The notes beneath the pieces were generated by a model, which did not search any database, had not been told where the DNA came from, and worked only from the letters and a program-made list of their open reading frames with translations. A stretch of DNA of 64,000 nucleotides from Apostichopus japonicus (Eukaryota > Echinodermata > Holothuroidea > Aspidochirotida > Stichopodidae): assembly GCF_037975245.1 (NCBI RefSeq), contig NC_092564.1:21369984-21433983 (forward strand), read 5' to 3'. Both the position numbers and the translations under genes were made by a program. This document shows positions 8,211-21,170 of the stretch, in pieces. Numbering within the stretch: the stretch's first letter is position 1; every line of letters begins with the position of its first letter.

Positions 8211-8593
8211 AATCGAATGTGCGACACCGATCAATCGAATGTTCGGTACCTATCAATCGAACGTTCGATACCGATCAATCAAATGTGCCACACCGATCAA
8301 TCGAATGTGCGACACCGATCAATCGAATGTCCGGTACCGATCAATCGAATTTCCGGTACCGATCAATCGAATGTCCGGTACCAATCAAACGAATGTGCGG
8401 TACCGATCCATCGAATGTGCGAGACCGATCAATCAAATGTTTCGGACCGTTTAATCGAATATGCCGTTCCAATCAAAGGAAATTTTCGGTACCGATCAAT
8501 CGAATGTGCGACACCGATCAATCGAATGTGCGGTACCGATCAATCGAATGTTCGTTACCGATCAATCGAATTTTCGGTACCGATCAATCGAAT

Positions 8594-8927
8594 AGATAGA
8601 TAGATAGATTATTTTATTCAGCCACATGCATAAAAATACAATGGAAATTGTTCAAAACACAAGAGCTCTAAAACAGACATGAAATTGAAACGCAAAACGA
8701 TGAAACACATATAAAAAGTGATATTGCATGAGTAATAAATACCGGTAGGCTATCGACAATGGTATAAAAACATTGCGATAAAAGTGACGATGTAAAAAAG
8801 TACGAATGATAAGAAATATGTACGGCAAGAACCATAAAATGTATACTTGTACGATAAACAGAGCGCTAAGTCAATAAAACAGAATTCAGAACAAATAAGA
8901 CATAAGATACAGGGAGTGATAAATAAG
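8594..8927 (-). other. LINE 3' UTR with polyadenylation signal and microsatellite tail
   Basis: Read on the minus strand, the sequence downstream of the RT stop is AT-rich and noncoding. It ends with AATAAA (8618 to 8613) followed by about four ATCT units (8609-8594) at the junction with the satellite. Such short simple-sequence tails in place of poly(A) are seen in several LINE clades. A 65-codon open frame in this stretch has no recognisable content. Confidence 0.8.
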
Positions 8928-10365
8928 TTAGCGACTATGATGCGCATTGAAAATCTTCACTGCAGATGGATAAAAACTGTTGGTAAAACGCTTCGAACCT
9001 CTAAAAGCTAGTAATCTATTTCTTGAGGGAAGGACATTGAAATGCACAAATGCTGGGTGGGAATGGTCTTTCATAATACAGTCTACACGCCTCAGTGCTC
9101 GCTCCTGATATAGTGAATGGAGGGACGTTAGACTAGTGCCAATTATACACTCAGCACTCCTGATAAGTGACTGAAGTTTCCCTAGATCCCTCTGACTCAC
9201 ACGACTAAACCAGACTAATATGTTTGTAGTTAAAATACTCTCTTTAATTGCACGATAGAAATTCACTAAAATAAAATCACTAACACCATAAGATTTAAGA
9301 GTCCGTAAAAAGAATAGTCTCTGACGTCCCTTCTTCAATATTTCATGTGAATTTTCATTCCAAGACAAATTTTCCATAATGAATGTGTCTAATAATTTAA
9401 ATGTGTGCACCTGCTCTACAGCAGAACCATTTATGATCACAGGGTCCTTTGTATTTTTGTTACGCCTAAAGTCCACAATCAGTTCCTTGGTTTTGTCCAC
9501 ATTAAGAGTTAAGTTGTTATCGTGGCACCAGTTCACCAGAAGGTTTACCTCATCACGGTAGTGGCTTTCATCGTCATCTGTGATCAGGCCAGTCACTGTG
9601 GTGTCGTCTGCAAATTTGATGATCCGCGAGTTTGGGTGGACGGCTGCACAATCATGTGTGAACAGGGAGTACAGTAGTGGCGAAAGTACACACCCCTGTG
9701 GGGTGCCCGTGTTGAGAACGACAGCCGCTGAATAATTGTTACCGACCCTCACAGTCTGTTTGCGTTCCAGAAGGAAATCCAGGATCCAATTACAAATTAA
9801 AGGAGGGAATTTCAAATGTTCCAATAATTTAAAATGTAACTGTGAAGGAATAATAGTGTTAAAAGCTGAGCTATAATCGATAAAAAGTACGCGGGCGTAG
9901 GAACACTTCCTCTCCAGGTGAGCCAGGGTCCCACGTAACCATATAGAAGTAGCGTCTTCAACCGATCTGTTCGTGCGATAGGCGAATTGCGAGCGATCAA
10001 AACCTTCGGGTAAAAGTGATTTGATAAAAGAAAGGATAAAACGTTCAAATGTTTTCATCGGTACAGATGTAAGCGCGACCGGTCGATAGTCGTTCAAGCC
10101 AGATACTTTGCCCTTCTTTGGGATGGGTACTATGGTGGCATCTTTGAATGACCGGGGTACTTCTGACGTGCTCAGCGACCAATTGTATATGTCAGTGTAG
10201 ACGCCAGCAAGTTGTTCGGCGCATATTTTGAGCAGTTTTGGAGTGATGCCATCGGGTCCTGGTGCTTTCCGTTCGTTGAGTCGTTTGAAATTGTTCCTCA
10301 CCGAGGTCACATCGATGACAAATGGCGCGGTGACATCTGTGTTGTTGGCTGGAGATGGTTGGCTG
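8928..10365 (-). pseudogene. LINE reverse transcriptase, N-terminally truncated ORF2
   Basis: The open frame runs 484 codons from an ATG that lies in satellite sequence (about 10382) to TAA (8930-8928). Only the part from about residue 7 onward is LINE-derived, so that start is fortuitous. Visible RT landmarks, in residue numbers: KAPGPDG at 39-45, NDYRPVALTS at about 97-106, FIDYSSAF with the catalytic Asp at 169, TPQGCVLSPLL at 227-237, and the FADD catalytic box at 257-260. A thumb region follows, and a C-terminal region ending in the YPSAVKIFN-type motif. The family reverse-transcribes its own RNA at a nicked chromosomal target; this copy lacks the endonuclease domain that makes the nick and is therefore defective. 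There is no internal stop or frameshift. Confidence 0.93.
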
Positions 10366-13300
10366 TGTGCGACACCGATCAATTAAATTTGCGGTACCGA
10401 TCAATCGAAAGTGCGACACCGATCAATCGAATGTGCGACACCGATCAAACGAATCAGCGGTACCGATTAATCGAGTGTTCGGTACCGATCAATCGAATGT
10501 TCGGTACCGATCAATGGAATGTGCTGTACCGATCAATCGAATGTGCGGGACCGATCAATCGAATGTTCGGTACCGATCAATCGAATGTTAGATACCGATC
10601 AATCGAATGTGCGACAGCGATCAACCGAATGTGCGACACAGATTGATCGAATGTTAGATACCGATCAATCGAATGTTCCGGACCGTTTAATCGAATGTGC
10701 CGTTCCGATCAAACGAATTTCGGTACCGATCAATCGAATGTGCGACACCGATCAATCAAATGTGCGGTACCGATCAATCGAAAGTGCGACACCGATCAAT
10801 CGAATGTGCGACACTGATCAAACGAATATTCGGTACCGATCAATCGAATGTTCGGTACCGATCAATCGAATGTGCGGTACCGATCAATCGAATGTTCGGT
10901 ACCGATCAATCGAATGTTCGGTACCGATCAATTTAATGTGCGGTACCGATCTTTCGAATGTTCGGTACCGATCAATCGAATGTTCAGTACCGATCAATCG
11001 AATGTGCGGTACCGATCAATCGAATGTTCGATACTGATTAATCGAATGTGCGGTACCCATCAATCGAATTTTCGGTACCGATTAATTCAATGATCGGTAC
11101 CGATCAATCGAATGTGCGGTACCGATCAATCGAATGTGCGGTAACGATCAATCGAATGTTCGGTACCGATGAATCGAATGTGCGGTAAAGATCAATCGAA
11201 TGTTCGGTACCGATGAATCGAATGTGCGACACCTATCAATCGAATGTTCGATACCGATCAATCGAATGTGCGGTCCCAATCAATCGAATGTGCGTTCCCG
11301 ATCAATCGAATGTTTGACACCGATCAATCGAATGTTCGGTACCGATCAATCGAACTTTCGGTACCGATCAATCGAATGTGCGACACCGATCATTCGAATG
11401 TTCGGTACTGATTAATCGAATGTTCGATACCAATCAATATAATGTTCGGTACTGATCAATCGAATGTTCGATACCAATCAATATAATGTTCGGTACCGAT
11501 CAATCGAATGTCCGGTACCGATCAATCGAATGTCCGGTACCGATCAATCGAATGTCCGGTACCGATCAATGGAATGTGCTGTACCGATCAATCGAATGTG
11601 CGGGACCGATCAATCGAATGTGCGACACCGATCAATCGAATGTGCGACACCGATCAATCGAATGTTAGATACCGATCAATCGAATGTGCGACAGCGATCA
11701 ACCGAATGTGCGACACAGATTGATCGAATGTTAGATACCGATCAAACGAATGTTCGGTACCGATCAATCGAATGTGCAACATCGATCAATTTGATGTGCG
11801 GTACCGATCAATGAAATGTTCTGTACCGATCGATCGAATGTTCGGTAATGATCAATCGAATGTGCGGTAACGATCAATGGAATGTTCGGTACCGATCAAT
11901 GGAATGTTCTGTACCGATCAATCGAATGTCCGGTACCGATCAATCGAATGTGCGACACCGATCAATCGAATGTGCGACACCGATCAATCGAATGTGCGGG
12001 ACCGATCAATCGAATGTGCGACACCGATTAATCGAATGTTAGATACCGATCAATCGAATGTGCGACAGCGATCAACCGAATGTGCGAAACAGATTGATCG
12101 AATGGTCGATACCGATCATTCGAATGTTCGATACCGATCAATCAATGTTCGGTACCGTTCAATCGAATGTGCGGTACCGATCAATCGAAAGTGCGACACC
12201 GATCAATCGAATGTTCGGTACTGATCAATCGAATGTGCGGTAACGATCAATCAAATGTGCAATAACGATCATTCGAGTGTTCGGTACAGATCAATCGAAT
12301 GTGCAGTACCGATCAATCGAAAGTGCCACACCGATCAATCGAATGTTCGGTAGTGATCAATCGCATGTTCAATACCGATCAATAAAATGTTCGTTACCGA
12401 TCAATCGAATGCTCGATACCTATTTATCGAATGTGCAGTACCCATCAATCGAATGTTCGGTACCGATTAATCGAATGATCGGTACCGATCAATCGAATGT
12501 GCGGTACCGATCAAATCGAATGTTCGGTACCGATCAATCGAATGTGCGACACCGATCAATCGAATGTTCGATACCGATCAATCGAATGTGCGACACCGAT
12601 CAATCGAATGTTCGGTACCGATTAATAGAATATGCGGTAACGATCAATCAAATGTGCAATAACGATCATTCGAGTGTTCGGTACAGATCAATCGAATGTG
12701 CAGTACCGATCAATCGAATGTTCGATACCGATCAATCGAAAGTGCCACACCGATCAATCGAATGTTCGGTAGTGATCAATCGCATGTTCAATACCGATCA
12801 ATAAAATGTTCGTTACCGATCAATCGAATGCTCGATACCTATTTATCGAATGTGCAGTACCCATCAATCGAATGTTCGGTACCGATTAATCGAATGATCG
12901 GTACCGATCAATCGAATGTTCGGTACCGATAAATCGAATGTGCGACACCGATCAATCGAATGTTCGATACCGATCAATCGAATGTGCGACACCGATCAAT
13001 CGAATGTTCGGTACCGATTAATAGAATATGCAGTACAGATCAATCGAATGTTCGGTACCGATTAATAGAATATGCAGTACCGATGAATCGAATATTCGGT
13101 ACCAATCAATGGAATATTCGGTACCGATCAATCAAATGTTCGGTACCGATCAATCGAATGTTCGGTACCGATCAATCGAATGTGCGACACCGATCAATCG
13201 AATGGGCTGTAACGATCAATCGAATGTGCGGTACCGATTAATCGAAAGTGCGACACCGATCAATCGAATGTTCGGTACCAATCAATAGAATATTCGGTAC

Positions 13301-13380
13301 CGATCAATCAAATGTGCGGTACCGATCAATCGAATGTTCGGTACCGATCAATCGAATGTGTGACATCGATCAATCGAATG
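10366..13380 (+). repeat. Satellite segment with short-range duplications before HOR A
   Basis: Monomer clusters recur irregularly here: the GGAATGTGCTGTACC then GTGCGGGACC pair occurs at about 10515 and 11572. A roughly 19-monomer block ending in the GGTAGTGATC unit repeats at 12351 and 12770 (period 419). Several clusters reappear inside HOR A, for example 11464 onward at 14455 onward, so this stretch supplied or shares HOR A material. No gene is seen. Confidence 0.85.
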
Positions 13381-16300
13381 GGCTGTAACGATCAATCGAA
13401 TATGCGGTACCGATAAATCAAATGTGCGGTAACGATCAATCAAATGTGCAATACCGACCATTCGAGTGTTCGGTACAGATCAATCGAATGTGCGGTACCG
13501 ATCAATCGAATGTTCGATACCGATCAATCGAATGTTCGGTAGTGATCAATCGCATGTTCAATACCGATGAATAGAATGTTCGTTACCGATCTTTCGAATG
13601 TTCGGTACCGATCAATCGAATGTGCAGTACCGATCAATCGAATGTGCGGTACCGATCAATCGAATGCTCGATACCTATTAATCGAATGTGCGGTACCCAT
13701 TATCGAATGTTCGGTACCGATTAATTGAATGATCGGTACCGATCAATCGAATATGCGGTACCGATCAATCGAATGTTCGGTACCGATCAATCGAATGTTC
13801 GGTACCGATCAATCGAATGTTCGGTAACGATGAATCGAATGTGCGACACCCATCAATCGAATGTTCGATACAGATCAATCGAATGTGCGACACCGATCAA
13901 TCGAATGTTCGGTACCGATTAATAGAATATTCAGTACCGATCAATCGAATCTTCGGTACCGATCGATCGAATGTTCGGTACCGATCGTTCGAATGTTCGG
14001 TACCGATCAATCGAATGTTCGGTACCGATCAATGGAATGAGCGACACCGATCAATCGAAGGTGCGGTAGTGATCAATCGAATGTTCGGTACCGATCAACC
14101 GAATGTGCGGTACCGATTAATCGAATGTTTGTTACCGATCAATCGAATGTGCGGTAACGATGAATCGAATGTGCCACACCGATGAATCGAATTTTCGGTA
14201 CCGATCAATCGAATGTGCGGTAACGATCAATCAAATGTGCAATAACGATCATTCGAGTGTTCGGTACAGATCAATCGAATGTGCGGTACCGATCAATCGA
14301 ATGTTCGATACCGATCAATCGAAAGTGCCACACCGATCAATCGAATGTTCGGTACCGATCAATCGAATGTGCGACACCGATCATTCGAATGTTCGGTACT
14401 GATTTATCGAATGTTCGATACCAATCAATATAAAGTTCGGTACCGATAAATCGAATGTTCGATACCAATCAATATAATGTTCGGTACCGGTCAATCGAAT
14501 GTCCGGTACCGATCAATCGAATGTCCGGTACCGATCAATCGAATGTCCGGTACCGATCAATGGAATGTGCTGTACCGATCAATCGAATGTGCGGGACCGA
14601 TCAATCGAATGTGCGACACCGATCAATCGAATGTGCGACACCGATCAATCGAATGTTAGATACCGATCAATCGAATGTGCGACAGCGATCAACCGAATGT
14701 GCGACACAGATTGATCGAATGTTAGATACCGATCAAACGAATTTTCCGGACCGTTTAATCGAATGTGCCGTTTTGATCAAACGAATTTACGGTACCGATC
14801 AATCGAATGTGCGACACCGATCAATCAAAGGTGCGGTACCGATCAATCGAAAGTGCGACACCGATCAATCGAATGTGCGACACCGATCAAACGAATCAGC
14901 GGTACCGATCAATCGAATGTTCGGTACCGATCAATCGAATGTGCGGTACCGATCAATCGAAAGTGCGACAGCGATCAACCGAATGTGCGAAACAGATTGA
15001 TCGAATGTGCCACACCGATCAATCGAATGTTCGGTAGTGATCAATCGCATGTTCAATACCGATCAATAAAATGTTCGTTACCGATCAATCGAATGCTCGA
15101 TACCTATTTATCGAATGTGCAGTACCCATCAATCGAATGTTCGGTACCGATTAATCGAATGATCGGTACCGATCAATCGAATGTTCGGTACCGATCAAAT
15201 CGAATGTTCGGTACCGATCAATCGAATGTTCGATACCGATAAATCGAATGTGCGACACCGATCAATCGAATGTTCGGTACCGATTAATAGAATATGCGGT
15301 AACGATCAATCAAATGTGCAATAACGATCATTCGAGTGTTCGGTACAGATCAATCGAATGTGCAGTACCGATCAATCGAATGTTCGATACCGATCAATCA
15401 ATGTTCGGTACCGTTCAATCGAATGTTCGGTACCGATCAATCGATTGTGCGGTACCGATCAATCGAATGTGCGGTACCGATCAATCGAAAGTGCGACACC
15501 GATCAATCGAATGTGCGACACCGATCAATCGAATGTTCGGTACCGATCAATCGAATGTGCGGTACAGATCAATCAAATGTGCAATAACGATCATTCGAGT
15601 GTTCGGTACAGATCAATCGAATGTGCAGTACCGATCAATCGAATGTTCGATACCGATCAATCGAAAGTGCCACACCGATCAATCGAATGTTCGGTAGTGA
15701 TCAATCGCATGTTCAATACCGATCAATAAAATGTTCGTTACCGATCAATCGAATGCTCGATACCTATTTATCGAAAGTGCAGTACCCATCAATCGAATGT
15801 TCGGTACCGATTAATCGAATGATCGGTACCGATCAATCGAATGTGCGGTACCGATCAAATCGAATGTTCCGTACCGATCAATCGAATGTTCGGTACCGAT
15901 CAATCGAATGTGCGGTACCGATCAAATCGAATGTTCGGTACCGATCAATCGAATATGCGCTACCGATCAATCGAATGTTCGGTACCGATCAATCGAATGT
16001 TCGGTAACGATGAATCGAATGTGCGACACCCATCAATCGAATGTATGATACAGATCAATCGAATGTGCGACACCGATCAATCGAATGTTCGGTAACGATG
16101 AATCGAATGTTCGACACCGATCAATCGAATGTTCGGTACCGATCAATCGAATGTGCGGTAACGATCAATCAAATGTCCGGTACCGATCAATCGAATGTCC
16201 GGTACCGATCAATGGAATGTGCTGTACCGATCAATCGAATGTGCGGGACCGATCAATCGAATGTGCGACACCGATCAATCGAATGTGCGACACCGATCAA

Positions 16301-17121
16301 TCGAATGTTCGGTACCGATTAATAGAGTATGCGGTAACGATCAATCAAATGTGCAATAACGATCATTCCAGTGTTCGGTACAGATCAATCGAATGTGCAG
16401 TACCGATCAATCGAATGTTCGATACCGATCAATCGAAAGTGCCACACCGATCAATCGAATGTTCGGTAGTGATCAATCGCATGTTCAATACCGATCAATA
16501 AAATGTTCGTTACCGATCAATCGAATGCTCGATACCTATTTATCGAATGTGCAGTACCCATCAATCGAATGTTCGGTACCGATTAATCGAATGATCGGTA
16601 CAGATCAATCGAGTGTTCGGTACCGATAAATCGAATGTGCGACACCGATCAATCGAATGTTCGATACCGATCAATCGAATGTGCGACACCGATCAATCGA
16701 ATGTTCGATACCGATCAATCGAATGTGCGACACCGATCAATCGAATGTTCGGTACCGATTAATAGAATATGCAGTACAGATCAATCGAATGTTCGGTACC
16801 GATTAATAGAATATGCAGTACCGATGAATCGAATATTCGGTACCAATCAATGGAATATTCGGTACCGATCAATCAAATGTTCGGTACCGATCAATCGAAT
16901 GTTCGGTACCGATCAATCGAATGTGCGACACCGATCAATCGAATGGGCTGTAACGATCAATCGAATGTGCGGTACCGATTAATCGAAAGTGCGACACCGA
17001 TCAATCGAATGTTCGGTACCAATCAATAGAATATTCGGTACCGATCAATCAAATGTGCGGTACCGATCAATCGAATGTTCGGTACCGATCAATCGAATGT
17101 GTGACATCGATCAATCGAATG
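13381..17121 (+). repeat. HOR A copy 1, 3741 bp
   Basis: The copy is defined by a distinctive monomer (GGCTGTAACG) at 13381 that recurs with the same neighbours at 17122. About 170 monomers in a fixed order of variants repeat with very few differences between copies 1 and 2, although adjacent monomers within a copy differ at several bases. Confidence 0.92.
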
Positions 17122-20100
17122 GGCTGTAACGATCAATCGAATATGCGGTACCGATAAATCAAATGTGCGGTAACGATCAATCAAATGTGCAATACCGACC
17201 ATTCGAGTGTTCGGTACAGATCAATCGAATGTGCGGTACCGATCAATCGAATGTTCGATACCGATCAATCGAATGTTCGGTAGTGATCAATCGCATGTTC
17301 AATACCGATGAATAGAATGTTCGTTACCGATCTTTCGAATGTTCGGTACCGATCAATCGAATGTGCAGTACCGATCAATCGAATGTGCGGTACCGATCAA
17401 TCGAATGCTCGATACCTATTAATCGAATGTGCGGTACCCATTATCGAATGTTTGGTACCGATTAATTGAATGATCGGTACCGATCAATCGAATATGCGGT
17501 ACCGATCAATCGAATGTTCGGTACCGATCAATCGAATGTTCGGTACCGATCAATCGAATGTTCGGTAACGATGAATCGAATGTGCGACACCCATCAATCG
17601 AATGTTCGATACAGATCAATCGAATGTGCGACACCGATCAATCGAATGTTCGGTACCGATTAATAGAATATTCAGTACCGATCAATCGAATCTTCGGTAC
17701 CGATCGATCGAATGTTCGGTACCGATCGTTCGAATGTTCGGTACCGATCAATCGAATGTTCGGTACCGATCAATGGAATGAGCGACACCGATCAATCGAA
17801 GGTGCGGTAGTGATCAATCGAATGTTCGGTACCGATCAACCGAATGTGCGGTACCGATTAATCGAATGTTTGTTACCGATCAATCGAATGTGCGGTAACG
17901 ATGAATCGAATGTGCCACACCGATGAATCGAATTTTCGGTACCGATCAATCGAATGTGCGGTAACGATCAATCAAATGTGCAATAACGATCATTCGAGTG
18001 TTCGGTACAGATCAATCGAATGTGCGGTACCGATCAATCGAATGTTCGATACCGATCAATCGAAAGTGCCACACCGATCAATCGAATGTTCGGTACCGAT
18101 CAATCGAATGTGCGACACCGATCATTCGAATGTTCGGTACTGATTTATCGAATGTTCGATACCAATCAATATAAAGTTCGGTACCGATAAATCGAATGTT
18201 CGATACCAATCAATATAATGTTCGGTACCGGTCAATCGAATGTCCGGTACCGATCAATCGAATGTCCGGTACCGATCAATCGAATGTCCGGTACCGATCA
18301 ATGGAATGTGCTGTACCGATCAATCGAATGTGCGGGACCGATCAATCGAATGTGCGACACCGATCAATCGAATGTGCGACACCGATCAATCGAATGTTAG
18401 ATACCGATCAATCGAATGTGCGACAGCGATCAACCGAATGTGCGACACAGATTGATCGAATGTTAGATACCGATCAAACGAATTTTCCGGACCGTTTAAT
18501 CGAATGTGCCGTTTTGATCAAACGAATTTACGGTACCGATCAATCGAATGTGCGACACCGATCAATCAAAGGTGCGGTACCGATCAATCGAAAGTGCGAC
18601 ACCGATCAATCGAATGTGCGACACCGATCAAACGAATCAGCGGTACCGATCAATCGAATGTTCGGTACCGATCAATCGAATGTGCGGTACCGATCAATCG
18701 AAAGTGCGACAGCGATCAACCGAATGTGCGAAACAGATTGATCGAATGTGCCACACCGATCAATCGAATGTTCGGTAGTGATCAATCGCATGTTCAATAC
18801 CGATCAATAAAATGTTCGTTACCGATCAATCGAATGCTCGATACCTATTTATCGAATGTGCAGTACCCATCAATCGAATGTTCGGTACCGATTAATCGAA
18901 TGATCGGTACCGATCAATCGAATGTTCGGTACCGATCAAATCGAATGTTCGGTACCGATCAATCGAATGTTCGGTACCGATAAATCGAATGTGCGACACC
19001 GATCAATCGAATGTTCGATACCGATCAATCGAATATGCGACACCGATCAATCGAATGTTCGGTACCGATTAATAGAATATGCGGTAACGATCAATCAAAT
19101 GTGCAATAACGATCATTCGAGTGTTCGGTACAGATCAATCGAATGTGCAGTACCGATCAATCGAATGTTCGATACCGATCAATCAATGTTCGGTACCGTT
19201 CAATCGAATGTTCGGTACCGATCAATCGATTGTGCGGTACCGATCAATCGAATGTGCGGTACCGATCAATCGAAAGTGCGACACCGATCAATCGAATGTG
19301 CGACACCGATCAATCGAATGTTCGGTACCGATCAATCGAATGTGCGGTACAGATCAATCAAATGTGCAATAACGATCATTCGAGTGTTCGGTACAGATCA
19401 ATCGAATGTGCAGTACCGATCAATCGAATGTTCGATACCGATCAATCGAAAGTGCCACACCGATCAATCGAATGTTCGGTAGTGATCAATCGCATGTTCA
19501 ATACCGATCAATAAAATGTTCATTACCGATCAATCGAATGCTCGATACCTATTTATCGAAAGTGCAGTACCCATCAATCGAATGTTCGGTACCGATTAAT
19601 CGAATGATCGGTACCGATCAATCGAATGTGCGGTACCGATCAAATCGAATGTTCCGTACCGATCAATCGAATGTTCGGTACCGATCAATCGAATGTGCGG
19701 TACCGATCAAATCGAATGTTCGGTACCGATCAATCGAATATGCGCTACCGATCAATCGAATGTTCGGTACCGATCAATCGAATGTTCGGTAACGATGAAT
19801 CGAATGTGCGACACCCATCAATCGAATGTATGATACAGATCAATCGAATGTGCGACACCGATCAATCGAATGTTCGGTAACGATGAATCGAATGTTCGAC
19901 ACCGATCAATCGAATGTTCGGTACCGATCAATCGAATGTGCGGTAACGATCAATCAAATGTCCGGTACCGATCAATCGAATGTCCGGTACCGATCAATGG
20001 AATGTGCTGTACCGATCAATCGAATGTGCGGGACCGATCATTCGAATGTGCGACACCGATCAATCGAATGTGCGACACCGATCAATCGAATGTTCGGTAC

Positions 20101-21170
20101 CGATTAATAGAGTATGCGGTAACGATCAATCAAATGTGCAATAACGATCATTCCAGTGTTCGGTACAGATCAATCGAATGTGCAGTACCGATCAATCGAA
20201 TGTTCGATACCGATCAATCGAAAGTGCCACACCGATCAATCGAATGTTCGGTAGTGATCAATCGCATGTTCAATACCGATCAATAAAATGTTCGTTACCG
20301 ATCAATCGAATGCTCGATACCTATTTATCGAATGTGCAGTACCCATCAATCGAATGTTCGGTACCGATTAATCGAATGATCGGTACAGATCAATCGAGTG
20401 TTCGGTACCGATAAATCGAATGTGCGACACCGATCAATCGAATGTTCGATACCGATCAATCGAATGTGCGACACCGATCAATCGAATGTTCGGTACCGAT
20501 CAATCGAATGTTCGGTACCGATCAATCGAATGTGCGGTAACGATCAATCAAATGTGCAATAACGATCATTCGAGTGTTCGGTACAGATCAATCGAATGTG
20601 CAGTACCGATCAATCGAATGTTCGATACCGATCAATCGAAAGTGCCACACCGATCAATCGAATGTTCGGTAGTGATCAATCGCATGTTCAATACCGATCA
20701 ATAAAATGTTCGTTACCGATCAATAGAATGCTCGATACCTATTTATCGAATGTGCAGTACCCATCAATCGAATGTTCGGTACCGATTAATCGAATGATCG
20801 GTACCGATCAATCGAATGTGCAGTACCGATCAATCGAATGTTCGGTACCGATTAATAGAATATGCAGTACCGATCAATCGAATATTCGGTACCAATCAAT
20901 GGAATATTCGGTACCGATCAATCAAATGTTCGGTACCGATCAATCGAATGTTCGGTACCGATCAATCGAATGTGCGACACCGATCAATCGAATGGGCTGT
21001 AACGATCAATCGAATGTGCGGTACCGATTAATCGAAAGTGCGACACCGATCAATCGAATGTTCGGTACCAATCAATAGAATATTCGGTACCGATCAATCA
21101 AATGTGCGGTACCGATCAATCGAATGTTCGGTACCGATCAATCGAATGTGTGACATCGATCAATCGAATG
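17122..21170 (+). repeat. HOR A copy 2, 4049 bp, with internal insertions
   Basis: This has the same order of variants as copy 1 but is 308 bp longer. Extra monomers appear near 18960-19045 and an additional partial block occurs around 20490-20810, repeating the cluster that carries the GGTAGTGATC and TACCTATTTATCG units. Confidence 0.92.

Larger units (their letters stand above)
5731..8593 (+). repeat. 22-bp satellite array, diverged left segment
   Basis: The tandem monomer is 22 bp: the palindrome GGTACC, then the core GATCAATCGAAT, then a four-base variable end (GTTC or GTGC most often). Units here carry more substitutions and small indels than further right, including whole irregular stretches at 7300-7370 and 7800-7900. 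The array starts abruptly beside the foldback element with a CAGTACCGATAAATCGAA type unit; closely similar units occur inside the array near 7290 and 7808, so the start is not a gradual fade-out. The + strand has no stop in any frame of the consensus, which explains long open frames. I see no gene, promoter or RNA in it. Confidence 0.97.
8594..10365 (-). mobile_element. 5'-truncated LINE (non-LTR retrotransposon) inserted in the satellite
   Basis: A minus-strand reverse transcriptase ORF followed by a roughly 330-bp 3' UTR, an AATAAA signal and an ATCT-type microsatellite tail is inserted cleanly into the 22-bp array. The 5' part (ORF1 and endonuclease) is missing, as is usual for incomplete target-primed reverse transcription. 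The left flank of the array ends at CGAAT (8593) and the right flank resumes with TGTGCGACACC (10366), so the monomer phase is continuous across the insertion with no target duplication beyond about one base. The RT frame is uninterrupted, so the insertion is fairly young. RT style and the microsatellite tail suggest the CR1/L2/Jockey group, but the clade is not proven. Confidence 0.92.

Noticed and set aside
8750-8947. 65-codon minus-strand open frame in the LINE 3' UTR
   Set aside because: Hydrophobic AT-rich composition, and it overlaps the RT stop in another frame; explained as UTR.
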